From assembly GCF_014863545.1 (NCBI RefSeq), contig NZ_CP062260.1:3224001-3288000 (forward strand): a DNA stretch of 64,000 nucleotides. The letters run 5' to 3'. The position numbers and the translations under genes were made by a program. Below, in pieces: positions 8,493 to 17,101 of the stretch. The DNA comes from Paenibacillus sp. JNUCC32. GTDB lineage: Bacteria > Bacillota > Bacilli > Paenibacillales > Paenibacillaceae. Below the pieces are notes generated by a model. That model did not search any database and had not been told where the DNA came from. It worked only from the letters and a program-made list of their open reading frames with translations. How positions within the stretch are numbered: position 1 is the stretch's first letter; every line of letters starts with the position of its first letter.

Positions 8493-9188
8493 TTACGTAT
8501 TAACCTCTTCCTCCCGGTTAATGAAACGGAAAGGAGAGCGGTTGTTCGCTCTGGAGATTTTGCCCATGCCGCCATACCACAGCAGAACCATTAGCGGAAC
8601 GATAAACCATACCCATGTGTGGGTCAGCAAATTCAGAATCAGGTCATAAAGACCATGCCACATCCAAGGCAGAACCATGGACAGCACGAGGAAGAATCTT
8701 CTTCGTTTCCCTTCCGTGAACCTCGCATGTCCCATGTAGTATCCCATGATAACGCCAAACATTGCGTGACCCGAAACGGGCAGCAGCGCCCGCATGAACA
8801 TCGGGCCGAAGGCTGCCTGGCTGTACCAAGCGTAAAGTAAATTCTCTACCGTAGCAAATCCCAGCGATATCGCCACTGCATATAGTATGCCGTCATAAGG
8901 CTCGTCAAATTCCGTATGGTTAAAAATAATATGATACATCACGAACCATTTTAAAAATTCCTCAACGCCCGCCGAAACGAACAGTGAGTTGACTACCGGA
9001 TTGTCGCCAAGCCATAGTATCATTCCCCGCTGCAAAATCATGACCGGGAAAACGATCAGAACCCCTAGCATGAACACTTTGATCACCATGTGCAGGGGTT
9101 CTTGATCATACCTGTCCTTCAGGTAAAAATACGTGAGCAATGCGAGTCCCGGCGCCAAAGCTGACGCAATGATCGAGAACACCAGCAC
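8493..9188 (-). CDS. prsW: Intramembrane glutamic-type protease PrsW
   Basis: Membrane protease that in B. subtilis makes the first cut in anti-sigma factor RsiW. 231 residues with about seven to eight transmembrane segments. Family motifs are intact: the KDRYDQEP loop after TM1, the EExxxK site GVEEFLKW, the SLGFATVEN helix and the GHAMFGVIMGYYMG helix. Start chosen at GTG 9188, seven bases after AAGGGG, giving the MLVFSIIASALAPG start typical of the family; the frame runs 18 codons further. It may be cotranscribed with the small CxxC gene and ypeB. Confidence 0.94.
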   Translation of the reverse strand: MLVFSIIASALAPGLALLTYFYLKDRYDQEPLHMVIKVFMLGVLIVFPVMILQRGMILWLGDNPVVNSLFVSAGVEEFLKWFVMYHIIFNHTEFDEPYDGILYAVAISLGFATVENLLYAWYSQAAFGPMFMRALLPVSGHAMFGVIMGYYMGHARFTEGKRRRFFLVLSMVLPWMWHGLYDLILNLLTHTWVWFIVPLMVLLWYGGMGKISRANNRSPFRFINREEEVNT

Positions 9189-9245
9189 TGAAATTCCCCT
9201 TCCGTTAGTTGCGGGCCTGAAGTCCGGCACGCACGCCCACATTGA

Positions 9246-9857
9246 TTAATGCTGACGCTGGAAGTGTGTACAGATAACCTCAACCGCCTGCTGAGGCATC
9301 ACTTTCTTCCCGTATTCCTCCAGCACAGCCTCCGTCACCGAAGAGGATTCGCCAAACTCGGCCAGCATGGCAATTATAGCCGGCAGCTTCTCGCTATCCA
9401 ATTCCTCGGGCTCGAAGTACAAAAACCATTTATCCATATAGTGATAGAGCTTGCCCGCTCCGCCTACAAGGTCCTTCAACATATGCGATGCTTCAATGAG
9501 CACTTCAAAATCCTGAAAAACATAGACGATGGTATCACTTTGATCCAGCGTTACTTCCATTTCATAAATCTCGTCCGGCATATCTTCTTCGGACAAGCCG
9601 CCGAAATGATGATCGTATTTCCCTCTCGTCACAATAACCACCATGCCCTGGGCAGGCAGTGCAAACACCTCAACGGCAAGAGGTCCGGTGGCATCAAATC
9701 CGAGTTCACTGTATGCCTGATCCATCATCTCCGTAAACAGGTCATAAACTTTCGGTATTTCCTGCCACATCTCTTCCTTCTGGATCCCACGCTCACTCAG
9801 ATCGTCAAACGTGAGGAAAATCCGTATCTTATCTTGACTCAAACGCTCTATTTTCAT
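9246..9857 (-). CDS. ypbH: MecA-family adaptor (YpbH/MecB type)
   Basis: Adaptor that hands substrates to the ClpCP protease; MecA and its paralogue YpbH act on competence and sporulation regulators in B. subtilis. 203 residues with an N-terminal substrate-binding region (1-75: IRIFLTFDDLSERG, ELGFDATGPLAVEVFAL) and a C-terminal ClpC-binding domain (about 110-200). The sequence resembles YpbH more than MecA, and the position beside prsW and ypbG is that of ypbH. Unlike B. subtilis, gudB and ypdA are absent from this stretch. Confidence 0.92.
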   Translation of the reverse strand: MKIERLSQDKIRIFLTFDDLSERGIQKEEMWQEIPKVYDLFTEMMDQAYSELGFDATGPLAVEVFALPAQGMVVIVTRGKYDHHFGGLSEEDMPDEIYEMEVTLDQSDTIVYVFQDFEVLIEASHMLKDLVGGAGKLYHYMDKWFLYFEPEELDSEKLPAIIAMLAEFGESSSVTEAVLEEYGKKVMPQQAVEVICTHFQRQH

Positions 9858-9989
9858 GACAGGATCCTCCTTACGTAAACAAAAGTTTATAACAAATTAT
9901 GATGTCTGGATTATGACGTGATAAAAATGGTTTTATATAATTGATTTTATCATTTAATACCCACAAATGCACGTAAATATGTAGCTGAA

Positions 9990-10041
9990 GAAAAAAGAAT
10001 CATTCACAGGGATTCGTGAGGCCGTTCCCCGAGAATGATTC
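9990..10041 (-). terminator. Intrinsic terminator after the 123-aa membrane protein gene
   Basis: Perfect 9-bp outer stem GAATCATTC/GAATGATTC around a GC-rich inner region, followed on the minus strand by TTTTTTCTTC. It isolates the 10059-10430 gene from ypbH. Confidence 0.8.
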
Positions 10042-10058
10042 AAAAAGGTTGATGCCGT

Positions 10059-10430
10059 TTACAAACCCGGTATGACGGTGTGGGTCTCTTTCAAAATCTG
10101 TTCGACTTCGGTCTTCACATCAGGGTTGTTTCGGATGAAATCCTTGACCTGCTTCAGGTTGGCAGCCTTCGAATGAGTCGATGCCTGTACCCCTGCAGTT
10201 CCATTGGAATGAGTGGAATCATGTCGGCCTGGACTGGGAGACACGCTTTCTCGGCCGGAGCCGCTAAACTGGCTCTTGTTGCCTTGAATTTTACTCATCG
10301 CGGTATTCGCAAACCGGCCAAGATTCGCGTCTTTCATCATCGAGGAGAAGAACATGCCGTTTTTCCGGGAAATCATCCGGGATGCAACGGCACCGATAAT
10401 GACACCATATAGAAATGACGAAGTCTTCAC
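10059..10430 (-). CDS. Hypothetical membrane-anchored protein
   Basis: 123 residues. A short hydrophobic N-terminal segment (FLYGVIIGAVASRMIS, 6-21) looks like an anchor, followed by a low-complexity region rich in Ser, His and Gly (about 50-90) and a helical C-terminus (LKQVKDFIRNNPDVKTEV). The N-terminus resembles YtxH-type small membrane proteins, but I cannot confirm membership. The start is GTG, eight bases after AAGGAGG. Monocistronic: it has its own terminator, and its promoter region is shared with the divergent deacetylase gene. Function unknown. Confidence 0.8.
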   Translation of the reverse strand: MKTSSFLYGVIIGAVASRMISRKNGMFFSSMMKDANLGRFANTAMSKIQGNKSQFSGSGRESVSPSPGRHDSTHSNGTAGVQASTHSKAANLKQVKDFIRNNPDVKTEVEQILKETHTVIPGL

Positions 10431-10523
10431 AAATGATACCTCCTTCTATGATAAACTCGAGTTTATTGTTCTCGCACCGCCAGGAACTCATGCTACATAA
10501 ATACAGGAAAGTGAGATGGAATC

Positions 10524-11450
10524 ATGGTTAGAACACGAACAGTCCTTCTGTTGGCCTGCTGCCTGATGCTCAGTGCATGCGGCAGCAACGGCGCCGCTCA
10601 GAAGCAAGGCGCGGCTATGGAAGGCGGTAATACCCAGACGACGCAGCAAAACGAATCCACCGGGCAGGTGTCCCCTGCGAAAGAAAGCACCGATCCTTCG
10701 GCCGAACAGGTCAAGCCTGAAGACCCGTCCAGCACGAGCTCGAGTAAATCCCCGGATTCCCCGGACCCGTCCGAAGAGGCCGTCAAGGATCCGGAAGCCG
10801 AGGCTCCGTCCGAACCGAAATACCACATGAATAAGGTGTACCGAATCGTACCAAACGATGAATCCGTACCCGAAAAGGTGGTGCTGCTCACTTTTGACGA
10901 CGGTCCCAAGGATGAAAAAATGATCAACCGCATGATCGATACGCTCGACAAGCATGAAGCCAAAGCCATTTTCTTCGTGAACGGATACCGCGCGAAGGAG
11001 CATCCCGAACTGCTGAAGCTGATCCATGACCGCGGTCAAGTCATCGGCAATCATTCCTGGGATCATATCGACCTGAAAAAGGAAAGCAAACAGAAGGTCG
11101 AGAAACAGATCGGGGACGTCCAGAAGATCGTTAAGGAAGCGACGGGAGCGGAACCGAAGTTTTTCCGGCCTCCGTTCGGCTCCGGCGGAGATACCGTCAA
11201 GGAAGTCGCGCTGGAGCATGACCTGCTGTTTATGACTTGGTCCAACGGTTCCCTGGATTGGGAAAGCAAAAACAAAAACAAACCCGATGCCGTTGTGAGC
11301 AACGTGCTCGAGCAGCTTCATCCCGGCAGCAATATTCTGATGCATGAGCTTCCGTGGACTGCCGAAGCCCTGGACACTTTGCTGACCAAGCTCGAGGCCA
11401 AAGGGTATGGATTCGTGGATCCGCAATGGATCGAGCCTAAAATAAGATAA
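10524..11450 (+). CDS. Polysaccharide deacetylase family lipoprotein
   Basis: Probable extracellular membrane-anchored N-deacetylase acting on peptidoglycan or another amino-sugar polymer. 308 residues: lipoprotein signal with lipobox LSAC (Cys at 19), a disordered Ser/Pro/Glu-rich linker (about 20-95), then a NodB-type domain (about 110-300). Catalytic and metal residues are present: TFDDGP, NHSWDH (HxxxH), RPPFG and the late LMHE. The only plus-strand gene in the first 13 kb. Natural substrate not deducible. The ribosome site (GGAAAGTGAG) is moderate. Confidence 0.92.
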   Translation: MVRTRTVLLLACCLMLSACGSNGAAQKQGAAMEGGNTQTTQQNESTGQVSPAKESTDPSAEQVKPEDPSSTSSSKSPDSPDPSEEAVKDPEAEAPSEPKYHMNKVYRIVPNDESVPEKVVLLTFDDGPKDEKMINRMIDTLDKHEAKAIFFVNGYRAKEHPELLKLIHDRGQVIGNHSWDHIDLKKESKQKVEKQIGDVQKIVKEATGAEPKFFRPPFGSGGDTVKEVALEHDLLFMTWSNGSLDWESKNKNKPDAVVSNVLEQLHPGSNILMHELPWTAEALDTLLTKLEAKGYGFVDPQWIEPKIR

Positions 11451-11463
11451 CCCGAAAAACCGG

Positions 11464-11514
11464 AAAAACCTTAATTCTGCCGTCAAACATCCGACGATCG
11501 AATTAAGGTTTTTT
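11464..11514. terminator. Bidirectional terminator between convergent genes
   Basis: Stem ACCTTAATTC/GAATTAAGGT with an A-run on the left and a T-run on the right, so it can serve both the deacetylase (+) and ypbG (-). The ypbG stop codon (11503-11505) lies inside the right arm. Confidence 0.85.
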
Positions 11515-12321
11515 GCGTAATGTAATCACATGATATTCCGCCGGACATTTCAAGCGCAGCGGAATATGGGAAGTGCCGAACCCCCGGCTGATCAGCAGCC
11601 TGGAGGAGTGGATAGGCTCTCCTGCCTTCCTCGGCAGCGTATACCATCCGGATTTAAAATTCTTGTAAAAACGCTCCAGACGAACCGCTCCGGCAATCGG
11701 CAGCACAATCTGTCCTCCATGGGTATGTCCTGCCAGCAGGAGGTCCCCGTGCGTTTCTTCCTTGCCTTTGAGCCATATCGGATCGTGCACCAGAATGATG
11801 TGATACTGGTCCTCCGCAGCATTTCCCCGGAATTTCGTATACGGATGTTTCCTGCTTGCCGGCTGCCTAATTCCGCTAAGGACAAGGCATTCGTCATCCC
11901 GCTTCAACTTGACGGTCTTGTCATTCAGCAGAATGACCCCGCTATCCCGCAATACCTTGCGAACGGCGTCCTTGCCTGCATACAGGTCGTGATTTCCCAG
12001 TACGGCATACACGGGGGCGAGGCGGGCCAAAACCGACATGTTATATCTCAACCGCTCAAAGGGCACCCCTTTTTCGGTAATATCTCCGCCCAGGAGCACG
12101 CAATCCACCGATGATATATTGGATAATAGCTTCTCTTCAGACAGTTGTCTGCGATGTATGTCGGTGATGAACAGCATCCGAAACCCGTCAAACGACCGCG
12201 GAATACGCTCGGATACCACTTCCTCTTCACGCAGCCTATAGCCCTGGGCTTCAGCCCTCATCCAGCCGATTGCGCCTGCACCGAGTGCCGCAGCACCCGC
12301 TATCCACATCAACACACTCAT
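11503..12321 (-). CDS. ypbG: Metallophosphoesterase (YpbG-like)
   Basis: Membrane-anchored calcineurin-like phosphoesterase, substrate unknown. 272 residues: N-terminal hydrophobic helix (2-18), then the metal motifs in order: DIH (FITDIHR), GGDI, GNHD (LGNHDLY), VHDP and GHTHGGQ. The ATG at 12321 follows AAAGGAG by five bases and overlaps the stop of the upstream gene by 4 nt (ATGA), so translation is coupled; the open frame runs 36 codons further but lacks this ribosome site. Position agrees with B. subtilis ypbG. Confidence 0.93.
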   Translation of the reverse strand: MSVLMWIAGAAALGAGAIGWMRAEAQGYRLREEEVVSERIPRSFDGFRMLFITDIHRRQLSEEKLLSNISSVDCVLLGGDITEKGVPFERLRYNMSVLARLAPVYAVLGNHDLYAGKDAVRKVLRDSGVILLNDKTVKLKRDDECLVLSGIRQPASRKHPYTKFRGNAAEDQYHIILVHDPIWLKGKEETHGDLLLAGHTHGGQIVLPIAGAVRLERFYKNFKSGWYTLPRKAGEPIHSSRLLISRGFGTSHIPLRLKCPAEYHVITLRKKP

Positions 12322-12728
12322 AATATCTCCTTTAACAATTCCCTTAATGGAGGCGCTCCGATAAGTCCCCACCACAGAAGACCTACCATTAACAATATGA
12401 AGATGACAATTAATGAGTTCACAAACCACTTGCTCATTCTTACGCGATAGGAGGAATATGTATTCGTTCGTTTAGGCGCCGAAACCTCTTCCTCTATCGG
12501 ATTCTGGTTTGACCTTGTCGATCTGGACCGGCTTAATCCATCCGCCGCGCTGCCGCCCCGCGGCTTCGGTACCGCAGTGCTTGCGGGAGCTTGGGATTTA
12601 GATCGACTCCGATTCCCTCCTGCCTGCAGCGGCTTTTCCGCCGCTCTTTTTTCGGATTGAGCCGATGACTTGTTCTTCCGGCCTTTATTTCGGCCCTGAT
12701 GTCGTTGCATTCTGCTAAGCTCGTTCAT
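12318..12728 (-). CDS. Single-span membrane protein with basic disordered N-terminus
   Basis: 136 residues: a long basic, Ser/Arg/Lys-rich N-terminal region (1-95) expected to be cytoplasmic, one transmembrane helix (about 103-125, VNSLIVIFILLMVGLLWWGLI), and a short exterior tail. It overlaps ypbD by 14 nt upstream and ypbG by 4 nt downstream, so the three form one operon. The place corresponds loosely to ypbE in B. subtilis, but no LysM domain is present and homology is not shown. Function unknown. Confidence 0.82.
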   Translation of the reverse strand: MNELSRMQRHQGRNKGRKNKSSAQSEKRAAEKPLQAGGNRSRSKSQAPASTAVPKPRGGSAADGLSRSRSTRSNQNPIEEEVSAPKRTNTYSSYRVRMSKWFVNSLIVIFILLMVGLLWWGLIGAPPLRELLKEIL

Positions 12729-13314
12729 GTTCCTCTTTCCTCCGAAACCGTATCAACATTCCCGATATGAAATCTATCAGAAAATGGCACAGAATTGGCG
12801 CCCAAATGGTACCCGTTTGTATATAGACGTAGCCCAGACCGTAACTGCTCAAGAAAACCCATCCAGTCGGCAGCCAATGCTTTAAATATCGGACATGGAT
12901 CAGCGCGAACAAGATGCTTGTCCAATACGGTCCGAACGCATGCTGTATCGCTCCGCGAAACAATAATTCCTCGCAGATGGACACGATCAGGGCGATAACG
13001 AATATATGCCAAACCGGCCTTTTCCTGAACAGCATTTCATTGATCCCGCCGTCGTCCATGCTATCCTCCGACACAAACCGGGACAATACAAAGTCGACTG
13101 CCAGCATCGCTGCAGCAAGTCCCAGACCCCAATAAACAAACTCGATTTCCTTCGGAAAAACAAATAATCCGAACGGATTCCGGTTCTGAAACAAAATCCA
13201 GATCAAACCGACGATAAGCGTCAACGCTTGCGTAAGATACAGATTGATGAGCAGCAGCCGATCGTTCAACTGGTGGGCTTCGATTCTTTTAACGCGTATT
13301 TTAAATTTTTTCAT
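12715..13314 (-). CDS. ypbD: CPBP-family intramembrane metalloprotease (YpbD-like)
   Basis: Abi/CaaX-protease family membrane protein. 199 residues with about five to six hydrophobic segments and the three family motifs: EExxxR (CEELLFRG, about 115), FxxxH (FALIHVRY, about 138) and HxxxD (CHFLIDF, about 178). Possible membrane peptidase; the target is unknown. First gene of the operon ypbD, 136-aa protein, ypbG. Confidence 0.92.
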   Translation of the reverse strand: MKKFKIRVKRIEAHQLNDRLLLINLYLTQALTLIVGLIWILFQNRNPFGLFVFPKEIEFVYWGLGLAAAMLAVDFVLSRFVSEDSMDDGGINEMLFRKRPVWHIFVIALIVSICEELLFRGAIQHAFGPYWTSILFALIHVRYLKHWLPTGWVFLSSYGLGYVYIQTGTIWAPILCHFLIDFISGMLIRFRRKEEHERA

Positions 13315-13493
13315 AGAAGATGGGCCTGTCTTTCATCTTGATTTTTAAGATATCTTCGTGTACAACCACAGTAATATTAGTATAATTTAATCATAGGCGG
13401 GCATATGCATCATAGCAAATTAACGGCATGACATTCAAGGCTATCCCTCGTTTCTTCCCCTGCTCCTAGGCGGTTAGCCTAAATAAACACCTA

Positions 13494-13522
13494 TTGACAC
13501 AATGTTAGAGCCATGATACATT
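13494..13522 (+). promoter_or_regulatory. Promoter of the T-box/serA transcript
   Basis: Perfect -35 TTGACA (13494-13499), a 17-nt spacer and -10 TACATT (13517-13522) preceded by TGA, an extended -10. It lies just upstream of the T-box leader on the same strand. Confidence 0.7.
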
Positions 13523-13529
13523 ATGAAAA

Positions 13530-13802
13530 AATTAATCTGTGAAAACCGATGACGGAAAAGAGAAACCGTAACGTCCTCAGAGAGCCGATGGTTGGTGCAA
13601 ATCGGTGGCGTAAAGTATTCTTGAGCGTTCCTGAGATATTTCGCTGAAACTTGGAGTAGGCGCAAATCGGATGATATCCGTTACCAATCATGGTCTGAAC
13701 AGACCGCTTGAGGCTGCCGCATCTTGGCAGCGAATAAGGGTGGCACCACGAATAACTCTCGTCCCTTACTACGGAGGTAGTATGCGGATTGAGAGTTTTT
13801 TA
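13530..13802 (+). ncRNA. T-box leader, probably serine-specific
   Basis: tRNA-sensing leader controlling serA. The conserved Stem I features (AGAGAGCCGATGGTTGGTG) lie at 13579-13598, and the T-box AAGGGTGGCACCACG at 13736-13750. The terminator follows with AACTCTC (13753-13759) pairing with GAGAGTT and a T-run ending near 13802. The likely specifier is AGC (13624-13626), a Ser codon, set before GTTCC as in other T-boxes. UGGC in the T-box would pair with GCCA, fitting tRNA-Ser with G73. Uncharged tRNA-Ser would raise serA expression. Specifier assignment is inference; the T-box itself is clear. Confidence 0.93.
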
Positions 13803-13961
13803 TGTTCCTGTCTCTTTGCCACGACACCGCGTCAAACCTGTATAGACCTCTTGCAGCTTTATCGGAATCTCTGGTGTATAACGGAGCGCGCGCTAAGCGT
13901 AATCCTTATTCAATATTGCAGTACCGCATTTTATAGTGGATTTTAAGGAGGAAGAGAAACC

Positions 13962-15554
13962 ATGTTTAAAGTATTGGTATCGGATCCGATCAGCGATTTG
14001 GGGATCCAGCAGTTAATGGACGCCGCCGATGTGCAGGTAGACAAAAAAACCGGGCTTAGCGAAGACGAGCTCACTGCCATTATCGGTGAATACGACGGAC
14101 TCCTCGTTCGGAGTCAGACCCGCGTTACAGAACGCATCATGAATGCAGGAACCAATCTCAAGGTGGTTGGCCGTGCCGGCGTAGGCGTGGACAACATTGA
14201 TCTTGAAGCGGCAACAAAGCGCGGGATCGTTGTCATCAATGCACCTGACGGCAACACGATCACGACGGCAGAGCATACGTTTGCTATGATGATTGCCCTC
14301 GCCCGCCACATCCCTCAAGCTTATGCCAAAACGGTAGGCGGAACCTGGGATCGCAAATCCTTCCTCGGCGTAGAGCTTCGCAACAAAACGCTGGGCGTTA
14401 TGGGCATGGGACGGATCGGCAGCGAGGTGGCTAAACGCGCCAAGGCTTTCGGCATGAACATTCTGGCCTTCGATCCGTTCCTGACGGAAGAACGTGCGGA
14501 TAAACTGGGCGTGAAGCTTTCCTCCGTGGATAACATTATCCGGAACGCAGACTTCATCACGGTTCATACTCCGCTTACGCCGGAGACGCGCCACATGATC
14601 GCCAGACCGCAATTCGAGGTCATGAAACGCGGCATGCGCATCGTGAACTGTGCCCGTGGCGGCATCATTGACGAGCGCGCGCTCGTGGAAGCCATCGATG
14701 AAGGCATTGTAGCCGGAGCCGCATTTGACGTATTCGAACATGAGCCGCCTGAAAGCGATCATCCGTTCCTTAACCATCCGAAGGTTATCGTCACTCCGCA
14801 TCTGGGTGCATCCACTATTGAAGCCCAGGAGAACGTTGCGATCGACGTTTCCGAGCAAGTGCTGCATATCCTGCGCAACGAGCCGTTTAAGAATGCGGTC
14901 AACTTCCCGCTTGTAGCCGCAAGCGTCATGAACAAGCTGCAGCCTTACTTCTCGCTCGGCGAGAAATTGGGCAGTGTAGCGGCCCAGATCACCGCACACG
15001 CGGTAAAGGAGATTCACGTCGACTATGCAGGCGAGCTGGCTGAAGTCGATACGCAGGCCCTGACCCGCTACATCGTTAAGGGCGTGCTGGAACGCCACCT
15101 CGGAAGCGAAGTGAACATTGTTAACTCCATGCATTTGGCGAAGAGCCGCGATTTGCATGTCGTTGTGTCGCAGACGCCAAAAACCAAAGACTTCACCAAT
15201 CTCGTTACCGTTACGCTGAAAACGCAAAACGGCCTGGAACGAATCGTTGCGGGTACGCTTCTTCTGGGATACGGCGAACGAATCGTACGTCTGGATAAAT
15301 TCCCTGTCGATATCTCACCGGAAGGCCATCTGATTCTGATCTCCCACAACGATAAACCGGGCATTATCGGACGTGTCGGAACCCTGCTCGGCGAGAACGA
15401 TGTCAACATCGCCTCCATGCAGGTGGGACGTAAAGTGATCGGCGGCGAGGCCATCATGCTGCTGACGGTGGATAAAGACGTTCCTAAGGACGTTCTGATC
15501 AAGCTTACCGGCTTGTCGGAACTCAACACGGCGCAGCAAATCGCGCTAGGCTAA
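13962..15554 (+). CDS. serA: D-3-phosphoglycerate dehydrogenase
   Basis: First step of serine synthesis, oxidising 3-phosphoglycerate with NAD. 530 residues: substrate and NAD domains (1-310) with GMGRIGSEVA, the catalytic region (NCARGGIIDE, Glu in FEHEPP, PHLGAST), then an allosteric substrate-binding domain (about 320-450) and an ACT domain (about 455-528, NDKPGIIGRVGTLLG) expected to sense serine. The ATG has AAGGAGG at 12 bases. Controlled by the T-box leader directly upstream; monocistronic, ending at a strong hairpin. Confidence 0.97.
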   Translation: MFKVLVSDPISDLGIQQLMDAADVQVDKKTGLSEDELTAIIGEYDGLLVRSQTRVTERIMNAGTNLKVVGRAGVGVDNIDLEAATKRGIVVINAPDGNTITTAEHTFAMMIALARHIPQAYAKTVGGTWDRKSFLGVELRNKTLGVMGMGRIGSEVAKRAKAFGMNILAFDPFLTEERADKLGVKLSSVDNIIRNADFITVHTPLTPETRHMIARPQFEVMKRGMRIVNCARGGIIDERALVEAIDEGIVAGAAFDVFEHEPPESDHPFLNHPKVIVTPHLGASTIEAQENVAIDVSEQVLHILRNEPFKNAVNFPLVAASVMNKLQPYFSLGEKLGSVAAQITAHAVKEIHVDYAGELAEVDTQALTRYIVKGVLERHLGSEVNIVNSMHLAKSRDLHVVVSQTPKTKDFTNLVTVTLKTQNGLERIVAGTLLLGYGERIVRLDKFPVDISPEGHLILISHNDKPGIIGRVGTLLGENDVNIASMQVGRKVIGGEAIMLLTVDKDVPKDVLIKLTGLSELNTAQQIALG

Positions 15555-15564
15555 GCTTTAATCC

Positions 15565-15612
15565 AAGGGGTTAATCATTGTTCCACGTAGAACAAGATTA
15601 ACCCCTTTATTT
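15565..15612 (+). terminator. serA terminator
   Basis: Long hairpin: AAGGGGTTAATC pairs with GATTAACCCCTT, with an inner stem TTGTTC/GAACAA, followed by TATTTC. The apex contains TGTTCCACGTAGAACA, which resembles a ParB site (see findings). Confidence 0.85.
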
Positions 15613-15616
15613 CAAC

Positions 15617-15652
15617 AAAAAAACACGCTCCTTGCGAGCGTGTTTTGTCTTT
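15617..15652. terminator. Bidirectional terminator between serA and resE
   Basis: Stem AAACACGCTC/GAGCGTGTTT with a 5-nt loop, T-rich on both strands. It mainly ends the res transcripts on the minus strand. Confidence 0.88.
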
Positions 15653-15666
15653 TGCGCGGGCATTCC

Positions 15667-17100
15667 CTAGGATTCTGCCGCTTTTGTCGGGATCGTCATC
15701 GTAAACACGGTGCCTTTCCCCACTTCGCTTGTCGCGTTGATCGTTCCGTGGTGCGCGGTCACGATATTTTTCACGATGGCAAGGCCAATGCCGGTTCCCA
15801 CCGTCTCCCCCCGCACACGCGCCTTATCGGCCTTGTAGAATCGTTCGAATACAAAAGGCAGGTCTTCCGGCGGAATGCCGACTCCCTGGTCGCAAACCTT
15901 CACCTGGAGCGCCTCCGTGTTCGATAAGGCGATCCGGTCTGCCGTAATTTGAATTTTCTTGCCTGAAGGTGTATGACGGAAAGCGTTATCCAGCAAATTG
16001 GTCAGCACCTGTTCAAGCTTGTCTTCATCCGCCGCTTCGAGCTGAAGATTCGAATGGAGCTTGTTCAGCTGAAGATCGATATCCCGCTCTTTGGCACGAA
16101 CCGCAAATTTCCGGAATACCCGCTCGCATAATTCGCCTGCATCCATCTCCCGCAGGGATAACTCGGCATGCCCTGCCTCCATGCGCGTTAAATCAAGCAG
16201 ATCCTTCACCAGACGCCCCATCCGCAGGGATTCCTCATGAATGACCTGTATAAGCTCCCTGCTCTCTTCGGGTGAAGCTGCCATGCCGTCCAATAGCGCT
16301 TCGCTGTAACCCTGCATCATGGACAGCGGCGTCCGTATTTCGTGCGACACGTTGGCAATGAAGTCCGTCCGCATTTTTTCTAATGTAACCTGTTCGGTTA
16401 TGTCCCTTAACACCACGACGGCTCCGCGGATCACGTCATCCGAATACAAGGGGGCCATATGGGCTGACCAGATTCCCTGCTTCACATGCAGATCGGCGCT
16501 TTGGTCCTTGCCTTCGTTGACGGTGGCGTAATATAACTCGCTGAGCGGTTTTGGCATGACATCGGCCGCCCAGCCTCCGCCCTGAAGCTCATCGTCCCAC
16601 TGCAGCCCTTTCCAGGTCTTCATGATTTCCAATCCCGGCGGGTTCACCAGGATGACCTGCCCGTGATTGTCAAACGTAATCACGGCGTCGCTCATGCTTC
16701 TCAGCACGCTGGACAGGTGCTCCTTCTCGTGGTTCAAATTGCGGATGTTCGTTTCCAGCTCCGCTGCCATATGGTTAAACGTATTGGCCAGCTCGCCGAT
16801 CTCATCACTCGTCACAAGGTTCAACCGCGTGCCGTATTTCCCTTTACGGATATCGTTGGCTGCCTCAATGAGCTGCTGCATGGGCTGCGTAATTTTCGTC
16901 AGCAGGAACAACCCGAAAAAGGTGGTCATCGAAAAGCCGATAATGGCCACATAAGTAAATAAACGCTTGATGGCATCCGAATTCGCGAAGGTGGTATCGA
17001 TATAAGGGAGCAAGAATAAACCGAGCGTCAGCAGTACGCACGCGACCAAACAGGTTATCGTAATCCACAGCTTGCCGACAAGTGATCTCCAAAAACTCAC
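15667..17100 (-). CDS. resE: Sensor histidine kinase ResE
   Basis: Kinase partner of ResD in redox and oxygen control of respiration. 477 residues: TM1 (about 11-31), only about 16 exterior residues, TM2 (about 48-69), HAMP (about 70-122), PAS-like domain (about 125-235), HisKA with phosphorylated H253 (VSHEIRTPLS), and an HATPase domain with DNAFRHTP, DQGVGIPPED and GTGIGLAIVK. It lacks the large exterior domain of B. subtilis ResE, so sensing is probably through the PAS domain or membrane. GTG start, one base after the resD stop. Confidence 0.93.
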   Translation of the reverse strand: MSFWRSLVGKLWITITCLVACVLLTLGLFLLPYIDTTFANSDAIKRLFTYVAIIGFSMTTFFGLFLLTKITQPMQQLIEAANDIRKGKYGTRLNLVTSDEIGELANTFNHMAAELETNIRNLNHEKEHLSSVLRSMSDAVITFDNHGQVILVNPPGLEIMKTWKGLQWDDELQGGGWAADVMPKPLSELYYATVNEGKDQSADLHVKQGIWSAHMAPLYSDDVIRGAVVVLRDITEQVTLEKMRTDFIANVSHEIRTPLSMMQGYSEALLDGMAASPEESRELIQVIHEESLRMGRLVKDLLDLTRMEAGHAELSLREMDAGELCERVFRKFAVRAKERDIDLQLNKLHSNLQLEAADEDKLEQVLTNLLDNAFRHTPSGKKIQITADRIALSNTEALQVKVCDQGVGIPPEDLPFVFERFYKADKARVRGETVGTGIGLAIVKNIVTAHHGTINATSEVGKGTVFTMTIPTKAAES

Positions 17101-17101
17101 G

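Noticed and set aside
10488..11486. 332-codon minus-strand frame opposite the deacetylase
   Set aside because: The plus strand encodes a complete NodB-type domain with lipobox; the minus frame has none.
14013..15227. 404-codon minus-strand frame opposite serA
   Set aside because: Shadow of serA, which has all catalytic motifs and a T-box leader.
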